The position numbers and the translations under genes are program-made. DNA of 64,000 nucleotides, taken from Photorhabdus akhurstii (GTDB lineage: Bacteria; Pseudomonadota; Gammaproteobacteria; Enterobacterales; Enterobacteriaceae). The notes beneath the pieces were generated by a model, which saw only the letters and a list, made by a program, of their open reading frames with translations, was not told the origin of the DNA and did not search any database. The DNA is taken from the NCBI RefSeq assembly GCF_018448925.1, contig NZ_RCWE01000004.1:248001-312000 (forward strand), written 5' to 3'. This document shows positions 12,768-23,202 of the stretch, one piece after another; the first letter of the stretch is position 1; every line of letters starts with the position of its first letter.

Positions 12768-13544
12768 GTGGACAGTGTGCAAGTGACCAATCAGTTGATG
12801 GCTCTCAATCAAGTATCAGTACGAAACAGATTAATGCCGCTGACCGCATTGGTGCGACAAGGTGAACAGGTACATCTCATTGGGCCGAATGGTTCAGGAA
12901 AAAGTACATTACTGGCCTGTATGGCCGGTATTTTACCCTATAGTGGCGCAATCAATTTGCAACAAAAGTGTCTTAGTCAATATAGTCACTGCCAATTAGC
13001 ACGGCACAGAGCATGGCTTAGCCAGCAAATTTCTTCTGTGCCAATAATGCCGGTTTTTCAATATCTGCAACTGTACTTAGCTGCCCATCTTGTTAATTGT
13101 GACAGTGTGTTGTCAGAACTTTGCTCCTTTTTTAAGTTGGGAAAACTTCTGGAGACACCTGTAGGTCATCTATCTGGTGGTGAATGGCAAAGGGTGCGAT
13201 TAACAGGGGTTTTTTTGCAAGTCTGGCCGACAATCAATTCGGAAGGCAAATTATTGCTCTTGGATGAGCCTACGAATAATCTTGACATCACTCAGGTAGC
13301 CGCACTTGATCTATTAATAAAGAAATTTTGTGAACTCGGTGGAACCGTAGTCATGAGTGGTCATGATCTCAATCATAGCTATGATAAAGCTGATCGGATC
13401 TGGTTGCTTGCCAATGGAACACTAGTTGCGAATGGAAAACCGGATGAGGTAATGAAAGAAAATACGCTCTCTAAAGTTTTTGCTGCTGACATCAAATGTG
13501 TGCCAGAAAGGACAGATAAGTATTGGCGGGTTTTCTTACCTTAA
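12768..13544 (+). CDS. btuD: Vitamin B12 ABC importer, ATPase BtuD
   Basis: ATP-binding subunit that drives BtuC. 258 residues with Walker A GPNGSGKST (about residues 43-51), signature LSGGEWQRVRL, Walker B LLLLDEPTNNLD and the H-loop SGHD. Uses a GTG start at 12768, four bases after btuC. In E. coli nlpC follows btuD directly; here the seven-gene arn operon lies between them. Confidence 0.95.
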   Translation: MDSVQVTNQLMALNQVSVRNRLMPLTALVRQGEQVHLIGPNGSGKSTLLACMAGILPYSGAINLQQKCLSQYSHCQLARHRAWLSQQISSVPIMPVFQYLQLYLAAHLVNCDSVLSELCSFFKLGKLLETPVGHLSGGEWQRVRLTGVFLQVWPTINSEGKLLLLDEPTNNLDITQVAALDLLIKKFCELGGTVVMSGHDLNHSYDKADRIWLLANGTLVANGKPDEVMKENTLSKVFAADIKCVPERTDKYWRVFLP

Positions 13545-13570
13545 TTATAGTCCCGCCGTATGTGCCTACC

Positions 13571-13621
13571 GTGAATCTGTACGTATCGTGGATCTGTACG
13601 TACCGTAGATCTATAGTAATT
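13571..13621 (+). repeat. 17-bp tandem repeat, 2 full and 1 degenerate copy
   Basis: GTGAATCTGTACGTATC (13571-13587) is followed at once by GTGGATCTGTACGTACC (13588-13604; two differences) and by a third copy that matches only in its first half. Lies in the btuD-arnB interval, upstream of the PhoP-like box. Confidence 0.7.
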
Positions 13622-13648
13622 TCCACTTAATTTGTTAAATCATACCTG

Positions 13649-13683
13649 TGTTTACGATTCGTTAAAATATAGTCATCTAATAT
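13649..13683 (+). promoter_or_regulatory. Putative PhoP-dependent promoter of the arn operon
   Basis: TGTTTA, five bases, CGTTAA (13649-13665) resembles the PhoP box (two TGTTTA half-sites five bases apart), with the second half weaker at 4 of 6. Twelve bases later comes TAATAT (13678-13683) as a -10 element, the spacing expected where PhoP replaces a -35 box. PhoPQ control of this operon (called pbgPE in Photorhabdus) is known from the literature; the exact site here is my reading. Confidence 0.6.
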
Positions 13684-13717
13684 ATCGTTATATTATGAAT
13701 GAATTGGACTGTGTTTT

Positions 13718-14863
13718 ATGGATCGTTTTCTTCCATTTTCTCGTCCTGCGATAGGTGATGAAGAAATTCAGGCAGTAGAAAAGGTTCTTCGTTCGGGTTG
13801 GATTACAACAGGCCCGCAAAATCATCAATTGGAACAGGACTTTTGCCGCATGTTTGGTTGTAAACATGCGGTTGCATTGGCCTCTGCGACGGCGGGTATG
13901 CATCTGACGCTAATGGCGTTGGGAATTGGCCCTGGTGACGAAGTGATTACACCATCTCAAACTTGGGTTTCCACAATAAATATGATCTGCTTGCTTGGTG
14001 CTGAACCGATCATGATTGATGTTGATCGTCATACGTTAATGGTCGACGCGCAGGCAGTAAAAAAGGCGATTACTTCCAGAACCAAAGCGATTATTCCTGT
14101 TCACTATGCCGGTGCGCCTTGTGATTTAGATGCATTGCGTGGGATTGCTCAGGAGGCGGGTATTCCATTGATTGAAGACGCGGCTCATGCATTAGGAACC
14201 CGTTATAAGAATGAATGGATTGGTGAGCATGGTACTGCGATTTTCTCTTTTCACGCCATAAAAAATGCCACTTGTGCGGAAGGGGGGTTAATTGCTACTG
14301 ATAATAATGAACTTATTGAACGAATTCGGTGTCTAAAGTTTCATGGATTGGGTATTGATGCTTTTGATCGTCAGATTCAAGGCAGAAGACCACAGGCAGA
14401 AGTTGTAGAACCGGGCTACAAATATAATTTATCTGATATTCATGCTGCGATTGCTGTTGTGCAATTAAGTAAATTGGAATCAATGAATATTCGCCGTCGG
14501 CAAATTGTTGCCCGTTATTCAGCGGCATTAAAAGATTCGCCTTTGCAGATGTTAAGTGTGCCTGATTATGAGCATATGCATGCACATCATCTATTTATGG
14601 TGCGGGTTGATCAGGATGTTTGTGGCATTGATCGCGATACGTTAATGGAACGTTTGAAAGAGAAAAATATTGGTACAGGTTTGCATTTCAGGGCTGCGCA
14701 TACACAAAAATATTATCGGGATCGGTATCCGCAATTGTCATTACCCGAATCAGAATGGAATTCAGTAACACTTTGTTCATTGCCGCTCTTTCCTGATATG
14801 AGTGATGACGATGTGGATTATGTCATTGATGTTTTACAAGAAATTATTTCGGAGCACAGATAA
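13718..14863 (+). CDS. arnB: UDP-4-amino-4-deoxy-L-arabinose aminotransferase
   Basis: PLP enzyme converting UDP-Ara4O to UDP-Ara4N with glutamate as amino donor, the committed amino-sugar step of lipid A modification. 381 residues, DegT/DnrJ/EryC1 fold; the PLP lysine is Lys182 in SFHAIKN. First gene of arnBCADTEF; arnC begins on the base after its stop. Modification by L-Ara4N lowers the lipid A charge and gives resistance to polymyxin and insect cationic peptides. Confidence 0.97.
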   Translation: MDRFLPFSRPAIGDEEIQAVEKVLRSGWITTGPQNHQLEQDFCRMFGCKHAVALASATAGMHLTLMALGIGPGDEVITPSQTWVSTINMICLLGAEPIMIDVDRHTLMVDAQAVKKAITSRTKAIIPVHYAGAPCDLDALRGIAQEAGIPLIEDAAHALGTRYKNEWIGEHGTAIFSFHAIKNATCAEGGLIATDNNELIERIRCLKFHGLGIDAFDRQIQGRRPQAEVVEPGYKYNLSDIHAAIAVVQLSKLESMNIRRRQIVARYSAALKDSPLQMLSVPDYEHMHAHHLFMVRVDQDVCGIDRDTLMERLKEKNIGTGLHFRAAHTQKYYRDRYPQLSLPESEWNSVTLCSLPLFPDMSDDDVDYVIDVLQEIISEHR

Positions 14864-15841
14864 GTGTTATTTGAACAAATTAAAAAAGTTTCTGTTGTTA
14901 TTCCGGTTTATAACGAAGAAGAAAGTTTACCTCTTTTATTGGAAAGAACCTTAGCGGCCTGTAAACAGTTGACTCAGGAATATGAGCTTATTCTTGTCGA
15001 TGATGGCAGTAGTGATAGATCTGCGGAAATTCTGATTCAGGCTGCCGAACAATATGAAAATCATATTGTTGCAATTTTACTTAATCGTAATTATGGTCAG
15101 CATTCAGCGATTATGGCGGGGTTTAATCAGGTCAGTGGCGATTTAATTATTACGCTTGATGCCGATTTGCAGAATCCGCCAGAAGAGATCCCCCGTCTGG
15201 TTAAAACGGCTGAACAAGGTTATGACGTTGTGGGTACTCGCCGGGCTAATCGGCAGGATTCTCTGTTTCGTAAAACAGCTTCAAAACTCATCAATGCACT
15301 GATTACTAAGGCAACAGGCCGCTCTATGGGAGATTATGGCTGTATGCTCCGTGCCTATCGCCGCCATATTGTTGAAGCTATGTTGCAGTGTCATGAGCGC
15401 AGCACCTTTATTCCTATTCTGGCAAACACGTTTGCCCGTAAAACCATTGAGATTGATGTCGCTCATGCAGAGCGTGAATTTGGCGATTCTAAATATAGCT
15501 TCATGAAGCTGATTAATCTGATGTATGACTTGCTGACCTGTCTGACAACCGCGCCTTTACGTTTGCTGAGTGTGGTAGGTAGTGTGATTGCAGTTTCTGG
15601 TTTTTTGCTGGCTGTATTATTGGTGGTTTTACGTCTGATTTTCGGCGCCATATGGGCAGCAGAAGGGGTATTTACTCTATTTGCCATCCTTTTCATGTTT
15701 ATTGGCGCGCAGTTCGTCGCGATGGGCTTATTAGGTGAATACATAGGCCGTATCTATAACGATGTTCGGGCGCGCCCACGTTATTTTATTCAAAAAGTGG
15801 TCGGAAATAAAAAGACCAACAACAACCAGGAAGAGTACTAA
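14864..15841 (+). CDS. arnC: Undecaprenyl-phosphate Ara4FN transferase
   Basis: Transfers formylated Ara4N from UDP to undecaprenyl phosphate on the inner membrane. 325 residues: GT2 glycosyltransferase domain with [15 protein letters not shown] and the DADLQ metal site, then two C-terminal membrane helices (about 235-300). Starts with GTG on the base after the arnB stop; arnA follows immediately. Confidence 0.97.
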   Translation: MLFEQIKKVSVVIPVYNEEESLPLLLERTLAACKQLTQEYELILVDDGSSDRSAEILIQAAEQYENHIVAILLNRNYGQHSAIMAGFNQVSGDLIITLDADLQNPPEEIPRLVKTAEQGYDVVGTRRANRQDSLFRKTASKLINALITKATGRSMGDYGCMLRAYRRHIVEAMLQCHERSTFIPILANTFARKTIEIDVAHAEREFGDSKYSFMKLINLMYDLLTCLTTAPLRLLSVVGSVIAVSGFLLAVLLVVLRLIFGAIWAAEGVFTLFAILFMFIGAQFVAMGLLGEYIGRIYNDVRARPRYFIQKVVGNKKTNNNQEEY

Positions 15842-17824
15842 ATGAAAGCAATTGTATTTGCCTATCATGATATCGGCTGTGTCGGGATCAATGCCTTAAC
15901 TAAAGCGGGTTTTGATATTCAGGCGGTATTTACCCATACAGATGATCCTAATGAAAACCATTTTTTCTCTTCTGTTGCCCGTTTAAGTGCAGATTTAGGA
16001 CTACCGGTTTTTGCGCCAGAGAATGTCAACCATCCACTTTGGATTGAACGTATCCGGGAACTAAAACCTGATGTGATTTTCTCTTTTTATTACCGAAATA
16101 TGCTGAGCGAGGATATTTTATCGCTGGCGAGCACAGGCGCATTTAATCTGCATGGTTCACTGTTGCCAAAATACCGTGGTCGCGCCCCGATTAACTGGGC
16201 GATTTTAAATGGTGAAGTGGAAACCGGTGTAACCTTGCATAAAATGGTGTTGAAACCTGATGCAGGGGATATTATTGCTCAACACAAAGTTACTATTGCA
16301 GAGACAGATACCGCGTTGGCTTTGCACGGTAAAATTCGTGAGGCAGCTGAAAAACTGCTTAATCACATATTACCTCAGATTAAAGCAGGAACTTATCCAG
16401 CGATACCTCAAGATGAAAGTCAGGCAACTTACTTTGGGCGTCGTACTGCTGCGGATGGTGAGATTGACTGGAGCAAATCAGCCGCTGAAATTAACAATCT
16501 TGTCAGGGCAGTGACTGAGCCATATCCAGGGGCGTTTACTTTCTTAGGCGAGCGTAAGATTACTATCTGGCGTGCTTCTCCGTTGAATGAAACGCATGAC
16601 AAACAGCCGGGAACAGTATTATCGGTAGATCCGTTAATTATTGCCTGTGGAGAAGGCGCGTTAGAAATTATTAATGGGCAAAGCGAATCAGGTTTATATG
16701 TTCAGGGCCATCGTCTGGCGGTAGATATGAGCATGGTGACTGATATCCGTGTTGGTCCAAAGGCAACCGCTCAAATTAGCCACCGGAAACGTGTATTAAT
16801 TCTCGGTGTAAATGGCTTTATCGGTAATCATCTAACAGAACGTCTATTACGTGATGGCAACTATGATATTTATGGTATGGATATCGGTTCTTCCGCCATT
16901 GAGCGTTTTATTGGTAATCCGCGTTTCCACTTTATCGAAGGTGATGTCAATATCCATACTGAATGGATCGAATATCACATTAAAAAGTGTGATGTTGTTT
17001 TGCCATTAGTAGCCATTGCGACTCCAATTGAATATACCCGTAATCCGCTGCGTGTATTTGAATTAGATTTTGAAGAGAATCTAAAAATTGTCCGTTATTG
17101 CGTTAAATACAATAAACGGATTATTTTCCCATCCACATCAGAAGTTTATGGCATGTGTGATGATAAAGAATTTGATGAAGATGACTCTCGTCTGATCGTT
17201 GGTCCTATCAACAAACAGCGTTGGATCTATTCTGTATCAAAACAATTGCTAGATCGTGTTATTTGGGCATATGGTGAGAAAGAAGGACTCAAATTCACAC
17301 TATTTCGTCCATTTAACTGGATGGGGCCACGTTTGGATAATTTGAACTCCGCGCGTATTGGCAGTTCCAGAGCGATCACACAATTAATATTGAACTTAGT
17401 TGAAGGTTCACCGATCAAACTAGTGGATGGTGGTGAACAGAAACGCTGTTTTACTGATATTAATGATGGTATTGAGGCGCTGTTCCGTATTATTGAAAAC
17501 CGGGATGGGTTATGTGACAGCCAAATTATCAATATTGGCAATCCAACTAATGAAGCCAGTATTCGTCAATTAGCGGAAATATTACTTGATAGCTTTGAAA
17601 ACCATGAATTGAGAGATCATTTTCCTCCGTTTGCTGGATTTAAAAAGATTGAAAGCGGCAGTTACTACGGAAAAGGTTATCAGGATGTTGAACACCGTAA
17701 ACCAAGTATTAGAAACGCGGAGCGGTTATTAGGTTGGAAGCCAACCATCGACATGAAACAGACGATAAATGAAACACTGGATTTCTTCTTGCGTGGCGCA
17801 GTGGAAGAATTAGGGAAAAATTAA
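15842..17824 (+). CDS. arnA: Bifunctional UDP-GlcA decarboxylase / UDP-Ara4N formyltransferase
   Basis: 660 residues with both expected halves. The N-terminal formyltransferase (about 1-300) has [16 protein letters not shown], with the catalytic His and neighbouring residues, and the C-terminal short-chain dehydrogenase (about 315-660) has the NAD motif [10 protein letters not shown] and the YSVSK catalytic pair. The dehydrogenase oxidises and decarboxylates UDP-glucuronate to UDP-Ara4O; the other half formylates UDP-Ara4N for ArnC. Its stop codon overlaps the arnD start. Confidence 0.98.
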   Translation: MKAIVFAYHDIGCVGINALTKAGFDIQAVFTHTDDPNENHFFSSVARLSADLGLPVFAPENVNHPLWIERIRELKPDVIFSFYYRNMLSEDILSLASTGAFNLHGSLLPKYRGRAPINWAILNGEVETGVTLHKMVLKPDAGDIIAQHKVTIAETDTALALHGKIREAAEKLLNHILPQIKAGTYPAIPQDESQATYFGRRTAADGEIDWSKSAAEINNLVRAVTEPYPGAFTFLGERKITIWRASPLNETHDKQPGTVLSVDPLIIACGEGALEIINGQSESGLYVQGHRLAVDMSMVTDIRVGPKATAQISHRKRVLILGVNGFIGNHLTERLLRDGNYDIYGMDIGSSAIERFIGNPRFHFIEGDVNIHTEWIEYHIKKCDVVLPLVAIATPIEYTRNPLRVFELDFEENLKIVRYCVKYNKRIIFPSTSEVYGMCDDKEFDEDDSRLIVGPINKQRWIYSVSKQLLDRVIWAYGEKEGLKFTLFRPFNWMGPRLDNLNSARIGSSRAITQLILNLVEGSPIKLVDGGEQKRCFTDINDGIEALFRIIENRDGLCDSQIINIGNPTNEASIRQLAEILLDSFENHELRDHFPPFAGFKKIESGSYYGKGYQDVEHRKPSIRNAERLLGWKPTIDMKQTINETLDFFLRGAVEELGKN

Positions 17825-18717
17825 TGAAACAAGTTGGCTTGAGAGTTGATGTGGATACCTATCAAGGAACCGTTGAAGGGGTGCCGCAATTACTCAAGAT
17901 TTTGGCAAAACATCAGATTCAGGCCAGTTTTTTCTTTAGTGTTGGGCCGGATAATATGGGGCGCCATTTGTGGCGTCTTTTACGGCCGAAATTCTTATGG
18001 AAAATGTTGAGGTCAAATGCAGCGTCTCTATATGGTCTTGATATTTTACTGGCGGGAACGGCATGGCCGGGTAAGAAGATCGCTAAGGATTTAGGCTATT
18101 TAATGAAACAAACTCTGGATGCAGGCCATGAAGTGGGTCTGCATGCTTGGGATCATCAGCGTTGGCAGGCGAAAGTCGACCGTTGGTCAGAAGCTCAGTT
18201 AACAGAGCAGGTTAAACTGGGGGTGGATGCATTGGTACAGGCAATTGGCCAACGGGTAACTTGCTCTGCTGTTGCGGGTTGGCGGGCTGATGAACGCGTA
18301 CTCGCGGTAAAGCAACAGTTTGGTTTTGATTACAACAGCGATTGTCGAGGAACTCATCCATTCAGGCCCATTTTGCCTGATGGTACTCTTGGTACGGTGC
18401 AAATTCCGGTGACGTTGCCAACTTATGACGAAGTGATAGGAATTCAGGTTAAAGATGAAGATTTTAACCAATTTATCCTTGATAAGATGAAAAACAGCCA
18501 GGGAGTTCCGGTATATACCATCCATACGGAAGTTGAAGGGATGTCCAAGTCCACAGAATTTGCAATGCTGTTGGAAATGGTTCATCAGGAAAACATACAA
18601 TTTTGTGCATTGAGTCATCTGCTGCCTGAAAATATACAGCGACTTCCTGTCGGGAGAATTATTCGTTCCGAATTTCCCGGCAGAGAAGGATGGTTAGGAT
18701 GCCAACAAGAGGTTTAA
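17824..18717 (+). CDS. arnD: Undecaprenyl-phosphate Ara4FN deformylase
   Basis: Removes the formyl group from undecaprenyl-P-Ara4FN before the flip to the periplasm. 297 residues of polysaccharide-deacetylase (NodB) fold, with the metal-site signatures RVDVDTYQG near the N-terminus and [14 protein letters not shown] near residue 100. The ATG overlaps the arnA stop (TAATG). arnT starts seven bases after the stop. Confidence 0.96.
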   Translation: MKQVGLRVDVDTYQGTVEGVPQLLKILAKHQIQASFFFSVGPDNMGRHLWRLLRPKFLWKMLRSNAASLYGLDILLAGTAWPGKKIAKDLGYLMKQTLDAGHEVGLHAWDHQRWQAKVDRWSEAQLTEQVKLGVDALVQAIGQRVTCSAVAGWRADERVLAVKQQFGFDYNSDCRGTHPFRPILPDGTLGTVQIPVTLPTYDEVIGIQVKDEDFNQFILDKMKNSQGVPVYTIHTEVEGMSKSTEFAMLLEMVHQENIQFCALSHLLPENIQRLPVGRIIRSEFPGREGWLGCQQEV

Positions 18718-18724
18718 CTTATCT

Positions 18725-20386
18725 ATGTTAAATAACCGGGCGTGTAAAGTGGGGGCCTTTCTGATGGCTCTTTTTTTTATCCTCACCTACTTATTACCCC
18801 TTAATGGCCGTCTGCTATGGCAGCCTGATGAAACCCGTTACGCAGAAATTAGTCGAGAAATGCTGCAACGAGGGGATTGGATTGTTCCGTATTTGCTGGA
18901 TATTCGTTATTTTGAAAAGCCAGTAGCGGGTTATTGGATTAATAATATTAGCCAATGGATCTTCGGCGATAATAATTTTGCTGTTCGTTTTGGGTCGGTT
19001 TTCTGTATTTTTATCAGCGCGATTTTATTATATCGACTTGCTATGATGATGTGGCATAACCGGCATATTGCTTTTGCCGCCAGCCTTATTTACATCTCAA
19101 TGTTTCTGGTATTTGCCATTGGTACTTATAGCGTACTTGATCCAATGTTTTCTTTATGGATAACGGCTGCCATGATATCTAGCTTCTGGGCGTTAAAAGC
19201 CGATTGTACTAAACAGCGGATTATGGCATATCTGGTACTTGGCTTATGTTGTGGTATGGGATTTATGACCAAGGGATTTCTGGCATTGGCCGTTCCGGTC
19301 ATTGCGATGTTGCCCATTGTCATTTATCAGAAGCGGGTTCTGCAAATAATATACTTTGGCCCACTTGCCATTATTTCGGCGGTAGCAATCAGTTTGCCGT
19401 GGGTGATTGCGGTTGCCCAACGGGAGCCTGACTATTGGCATTATTTTTTCTGGATTGAGCATATTAAGCGTTTTTCTTCCGATGACGCACAGCATATTGC
19501 ACCATTCTGGTATTACATACCGATTCTTATTATTGGTGTGATCCCGTGGTTGGGATTATTACCCGGCGCGGTAATTAAAGGTTGGAAAGAGAGAAAATCC
19601 AATCCTGAAATGTTTTTTCTACTTTGCTGGTTTGTCGTACCATTTTTATTTTTCAGTATCGCGAAAGGAAAATTGCCAACCTATATCTTGCCTTGCATGG
19701 CGCCATTGGCAATGATGATGGCTAAATTTGGCGTTGATTGCGTAAGAGATGGCAAAATGAAATTGCTGAAGATCAATGGAATGGTTAACGTATTGATTGG
19801 TCTGATGGCGGTAATGATTCTGTTTGCTATGGAAGCAGTAACAAAACACTCTTTATATCAGCCATCAGAATGGCCTAAATGGGTTTTAGCGATTGTTGCT
19901 TTTGGTATTTGGGGAATTATTGGTTATCTGTGTTTTGCGTTGAATGGAAAATACTGGTTGTGGTCGGCATTTTGTTCCATAGTTGTCAGTTTAGTGATAG
20001 GTAATGCGTTGCCTGAGAATACCGTTAATTCTAAATTACCGCAAAGTTTTATTAATTTACATCATCAGGAACTTGCAGACAGTCGGTACATTTTATCGGA
20101 AAGCGTTGGTCTTGCAACCACGGTGGCTTGGGAGATGAAGCGTAGCGATATTTATATGCTTGAGAATTGGGGTGAGTTGGAATATGGGTTGAATTATCCA
20201 GATAGCCGATATCGATATATCAGCTATAAAGATTTTCCACAATGGTTAGAGAAAGCGCGTAAAGAAGGGCGGGTATCAGTACTGTTTCATTTATATAAAA
20301 ATGAAAAATTACCTGATTTGCCAAAAGCGGATCACATTAATCGCAATTATCGCTTTGCTATTTTAGTTTATGAGAAGCGACCATGA
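18725..20386 (+). CDS. arnT: Lipid A L-Ara4N transferase
   Basis: Inner-membrane GT-C glycosyltransferase that moves L-Ara4N from undecaprenyl phosphate to lipid A phosphates on the periplasmic face. 553 residues, close to the E. coli 550, with about 12 hydrophobic segments and the periplasmic-loop signature [14 protein letters not shown] (about 37-50). Overlaps arnE by four bases (ATGA). Confidence 0.97.
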   Translation: MLNNRACKVGAFLMALFFILTYLLPLNGRLLWQPDETRYAEISREMLQRGDWIVPYLLDIRYFEKPVAGYWINNISQWIFGDNNFAVRFGSVFCIFISAILLYRLAMMMWHNRHIAFAASLIYISMFLVFAIGTYSVLDPMFSLWITAAMISSFWALKADCTKQRIMAYLVLGLCCGMGFMTKGFLALAVPVIAMLPIVIYQKRVLQIIYFGPLAIISAVAISLPWVIAVAQREPDYWHYFFWIEHIKRFSSDDAQHIAPFWYYIPILIIGVIPWLGLLPGAVIKGWKERKSNPEMFFLLCWFVVPFLFFSIAKGKLPTYILPCMAPLAMMMAKFGVDCVRDGKMKLLKINGMVNVLIGLMAVMILFAMEAVTKHSLYQPSEWPKWVLAIVAFGIWGIIGYLCFALNGKYWLWSAFCSIVVSLVIGNALPENTVNSKLPQSFINLHHQELADSRYILSESVGLATTVAWEMKRSDIYMLENWGELEYGLNYPDSRYRYISYKDFPQWLEKARKEGRVSVLFHLYKNEKLPDLPKADHINRNYRFAILVYEKRP

Positions 20387-20724
20387 TAAATTTCACTTTA
20401 TTGTTGCTGGTTAGCTTACTGACATGTGCTGGTCAGTTATGTCAGAAACAGGCTGTGATATGTTGGCAGAGTGATATTTATCAGCGGGTATCTGCGCTGA
20501 AATGGTTGATAGGGGCTGTGATTCTATTGGCTGTTGGCATGTTATTCTGGCTTCGTCTATTGCAGATATTGCCATTAGGAATTGCTTATCCCATGTTAAG
20601 TATAAATTTTATTATGGTCACGTTAGCGGGGAAATTTTTCTATCAGGAGAAAGCAGGCAGAAAACATTGGAGTGGAGTTGTATTTATCATGTTAGGAATT
20701 TTGCTGATGAGCTTGAATGAATGA
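20383..20724 (+). CDS. arnE: Ara4N-undecaprenyl-phosphate flippase subunit ArnE
   Basis: 113 residues, four hydrophobic helices, EamA/SMR-like fold with [11 protein letters not shown] typical of the family. Proposed with ArnF to flip undecaprenyl-P-Ara4N across the inner membrane. Overlaps arnT and arnF by ATGA at both ends. Confidence 0.95.
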   Translation: MINFTLLLLVSLLTCAGQLCQKQAVICWQSDIYQRVSALKWLIGAVILLAVGMLFWLRLLQILPLGIAYPMLSINFIMVTLAGKFFYQEKAGRKHWSGVVFIMLGILLMSLNE

Positions 20725-21101
20725 AAGGTTATATTTGGGGATTAGTTAGCGTATTACTGGTGACAATAGCCCAGTTATTACTGAAATGGGGTGTTGTCAA
20801 TTTACCGGTATTGAATCTTGGTTTGGATTGGTTTGATATTGAGTGGCTGTGGAGTCATCGCCATTCTCTGATGATGGTAATGGCTGGTCTGGCTGGGTAT
20901 CTATTATCTATGCTGTGTTGGTTATTTACGTTAAAATATTTACCATTAAATAAAGCCTATCCGTTAATAAGCTTAAGTTATGTATTTGTCTATTTAATGG
21001 CGGCTTTATTGCCTTGGTTTAATGAAACCATCACATTATTGAAAACCGCGGGTGTCATTTTCATTTTGTGTGGTATCTGGTTGATTAGCCGGCCAGAATG
21101 A
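20721..21101 (+). CDS. arnF: Ara4N-undecaprenyl-phosphate flippase subunit ArnF
   Basis: 126 residues with four membrane helices and the motif [18 protein letters not shown]. Partner of ArnE in flipping the lipid-linked aminoarabinose. Last gene of the arn operon; starts by four-base overlap with arnE. Confidence 0.95.
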   Translation: MKGYIWGLVSVLLVTIAQLLLKWGVVNLPVLNLGLDWFDIEWLWSHRHSLMMVMAGLAGYLLSMLCWLFTLKYLPLNKAYPLISLSYVFVYLMAALLPWFNETITLLKTAGVIFILCGIWLISRPE

Positions 21102-21196
21102 AGAATATTTAACTGTTTTACTTAAAGTACAACCTTGTTTTTTTATCGAGTGCCGGATAGAGTTAACTTGTTTTGCTGATCTTATGAGGAGGGGGA

Positions 21197-21682
21197 ATGA
21201 TAATAAGAACAAAAGAGTTACTATTGTTGCTCAGTCTGTTACTTATTGGCTGTTCCAGCCACGCCCCCAGGACACCGGCGCCTGAGTTAAAAACGGCGCT
21301 TTCTGATCCCATCATGGTAATTGCTCAACTTAAGGAGCAGCTTAATCAATGGCATGGTACGCCATATCATTATGGAGGAATGGATCGTCGGGGAGTAGAT
21401 TGTTCTGGTTTTGTTTACCGTACTTTTAGTGACCGGTTTGATATTCAGTTACCTCGCACTACCGATGGGCAAATAAAATTAGGCACTCGTATTGATAAAA
21501 GCGATTTAATGCCGGGTGATTTGGTCTTTTTCAGAACAGGTAGTGGCGAACATGGGTTACATGTTGGCATTTATGATGCTAATAACCAGTTTATTCATGC
21601 ATCAACCCATAAAGGTGTTACTCGCTCATCTATGAATAATGTTTACTGGAAAAAAGCTTTTTGGCAAGCCCGTAGAATTTAA
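21197..21682 (+). CDS. nlpC: NlpC/P60 family lipoprotein, probable peptidoglycan endopeptidase
   Basis: 161 residues with a lipoprotein signal (LLLIGC, lipid-bearing Cys19), then an NlpC/P60 domain with catalytic Cys69 in GVDCSGF, the His motif HGLHVGIYD and FIHAST. Aligns from end to end with E. coli NlpC, including YWKKAFWQARRI at the C-terminus. The related Spr/MepS protein cuts peptidoglycan cross-links; the substrate of NlpC itself is less certain. In E. coli it follows btuD; here the arn operon separates them. AGGAGG precedes the ATG. Confidence 0.93.
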   Translation: MIIRTKELLLLLSLLLIGCSSHAPRTPAPELKTALSDPIMVIAQLKEQLNQWHGTPYHYGGMDRRGVDCSGFVYRTFSDRFDIQLPRTTDGQIKLGTRIDKSDLMPGDLVFFRTGSGEHGLHVGIYDANNQFIHASTHKGVTRSSMNNVYWKKAFWQARRI

Positions 21683-21906
21683 ATGGATTTTTATCAACGA
21701 TCTGTAAAAATTATTCTTATTAGGATAGCTGTTATATTTAAATTTCAGTAATTAATAGCAGTAATTTTATCAATTGAATTTTAATCATTGGGAATAATAA
21801 TGATTTTATGACAGTAAATAAATTATCCATACTGTATTTAACTTGGTCAGGGAATACTTGATTTTGATTTAAGATATATTGGTTAAAAAAGATTAAAAAT
21901 AAATAA

Positions 21907-21933
21907 CCAGTTCCTTAGATATTAGGAAACTGG
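21907..21933 (-). terminator. Terminator of the YrpD-like gene
   Basis: CCAGTT and AACTGG with an inner CCT/AGG pairing form a stem with one bulge. On the minus strand it is followed by a T-rich tail, 20 bases beyond the stop codon of the minus-strand gene. Confidence 0.6.
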
Positions 21934-21953
21934 CTAAAGTGTCTATTATGGTA

Positions 21954-22757
21954 TTATCTGGTTGTTATTTTTATTGCGGCACTGTTCGAACTTGTATTAA
22001 TACTTGCTCCTTTTGTTGCATGAATTATTGGATTAACAGATTTATTATCTATAACTACATTTTTAAATGTAGCAATGTATTCTTTATGAACTTTAATATT
22101 TCCTTCTGGTGTTCCACTAGGTATAGCGATTGTGGATAATATTTTCCAGTGACTTACTGAGCTGACATGAGTATTTTTTATCTCTGAAATCAGTCTGCCG
22201 GCATAACCATTATTGGAGGTTCCCCAATATGTCGCTCTTGTTGCACCATTTAAATTTTTATATATGGTAAGTTGTACCTCACTACCGGGTTTAAAACCAT
22301 TTTTATAAGTAAAGTTATCTTTTCCTTCAATATATTGAACCGTGTCTTGTCCACGGCTTCCTACTTTCATATATGGTTTCCAGACATTATAGGTAGTACT
22401 ATATTGGAAACCAACATCTGATTCTACTTGACCAGAAAAACCAGAGTATACATATAGCGTTCCACCCGATGCTTTAAACGAAGAACCTTGTTTAATCTCT
22501 GGCAAGGTTACTTTTGTGGTGAGAATAGCTCCTTGACTATTCAGAATTGCTCTTCCTCCGATACCGCCTTTAATAGTTTCTTCACGAAGAGATGATCTAT
22601 TTGAAAACGATTCTGTTTCCGCTGCTTTAACTTCATATGCGTTAATTATTGAGAAAGTATTAATTACAATTATACTGGCTAAAGCTATTTTAGTGAGTTT
22701 ATTACTTGAGGTGACAATATTATCTCTCATAGAAAATTTATTTTTAAATTGAATCAT
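21954..22757 (-). CDS. YrpD-like secreted protein
   Basis: 267 residues with an N-terminal signal sequence (hydrophobic 22-40, likely cut after EVKAA near 46). The mature part has GGIGGRAILNSQGA, IGFQYS-like VGFQYSTTYNVWKPYM, IEGKDNFTYKNGFKPGSEV and GTSNNGYAGRLISEI, which I recognise from memory as the pattern of Bacillus YrpD-family secreted proteins of unknown function. It is a lone minus-strand gene in AT-rich sequence, between nlpC and an esterase gene, so acquisition from Firmicutes-like donors is plausible. Function unknown. The start could also be the Met at residue 10. Confidence 0.8.
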   Translation of the reverse strand: MIQFKNKFSMRDNIVTSSNKLTKIALASIIVINTFSIINAYEVKAAETESFSNRSSLREETIKGGIGGRAILNSQGAILTTKVTLPEIKQGSSFKASGGTLYVYSGFSGQVESDVGFQYSTTYNVWKPYMKVGSRGQDTVQYIEGKDNFTYKNGFKPGSEVQLTIYKNLNGATRATYWGTSNNGYAGRLISEIKNTHVSSVSHWKILSTIAIPSGTPEGNIKVHKEYIATFKNVVIDNKSVNPIIHATKGASINTSSNSAAIKITTR

Positions 22758-23202
22758 ATTATTTTTCTCATTAATGTATTTTTAAGTTTAGTTATCAATA
22801 TGAATAATATTGACAGGGTTATATTAATATAATGCCATAATTTATTGTCAGTAAATCATATATTTTAATGAATTTTTCATTCATTAATAAAATACCATTA
22901 ATTCCAAACACAACAAAAAACATTTTTATTTTGTTTTATGATAAAAAAGGCTTAAATATTATTTATCAAACTGACGTGTTTTTATGGATTATATTTTTGT
23001 TTGCTTGATTACACTGGTGAGTGTATTTTTTAAGATGAAATATAAATAACTGGTCTGTGAAGCGCAATATTTAAAACAGTTTTACATTCTCGGATTATAA
23101 ATGTGATTAATTAACCAGATGATTTTTATCTGCCAGAAATTAATTATTATTTTGGCGAGAGGAATAGACCTAATAACTTAAATCATCTTAAGAGGAAAAC
23201 TG
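22758..23202. other. AT-rich intergenic region
   Basis: 445 bases, very AT-rich, between two divergent genes. No RNA gene or clear operator seen; it must carry both promoters. AGAGG (23192-23196) is the ribosome site of the following gene. Confidence 0.7.
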
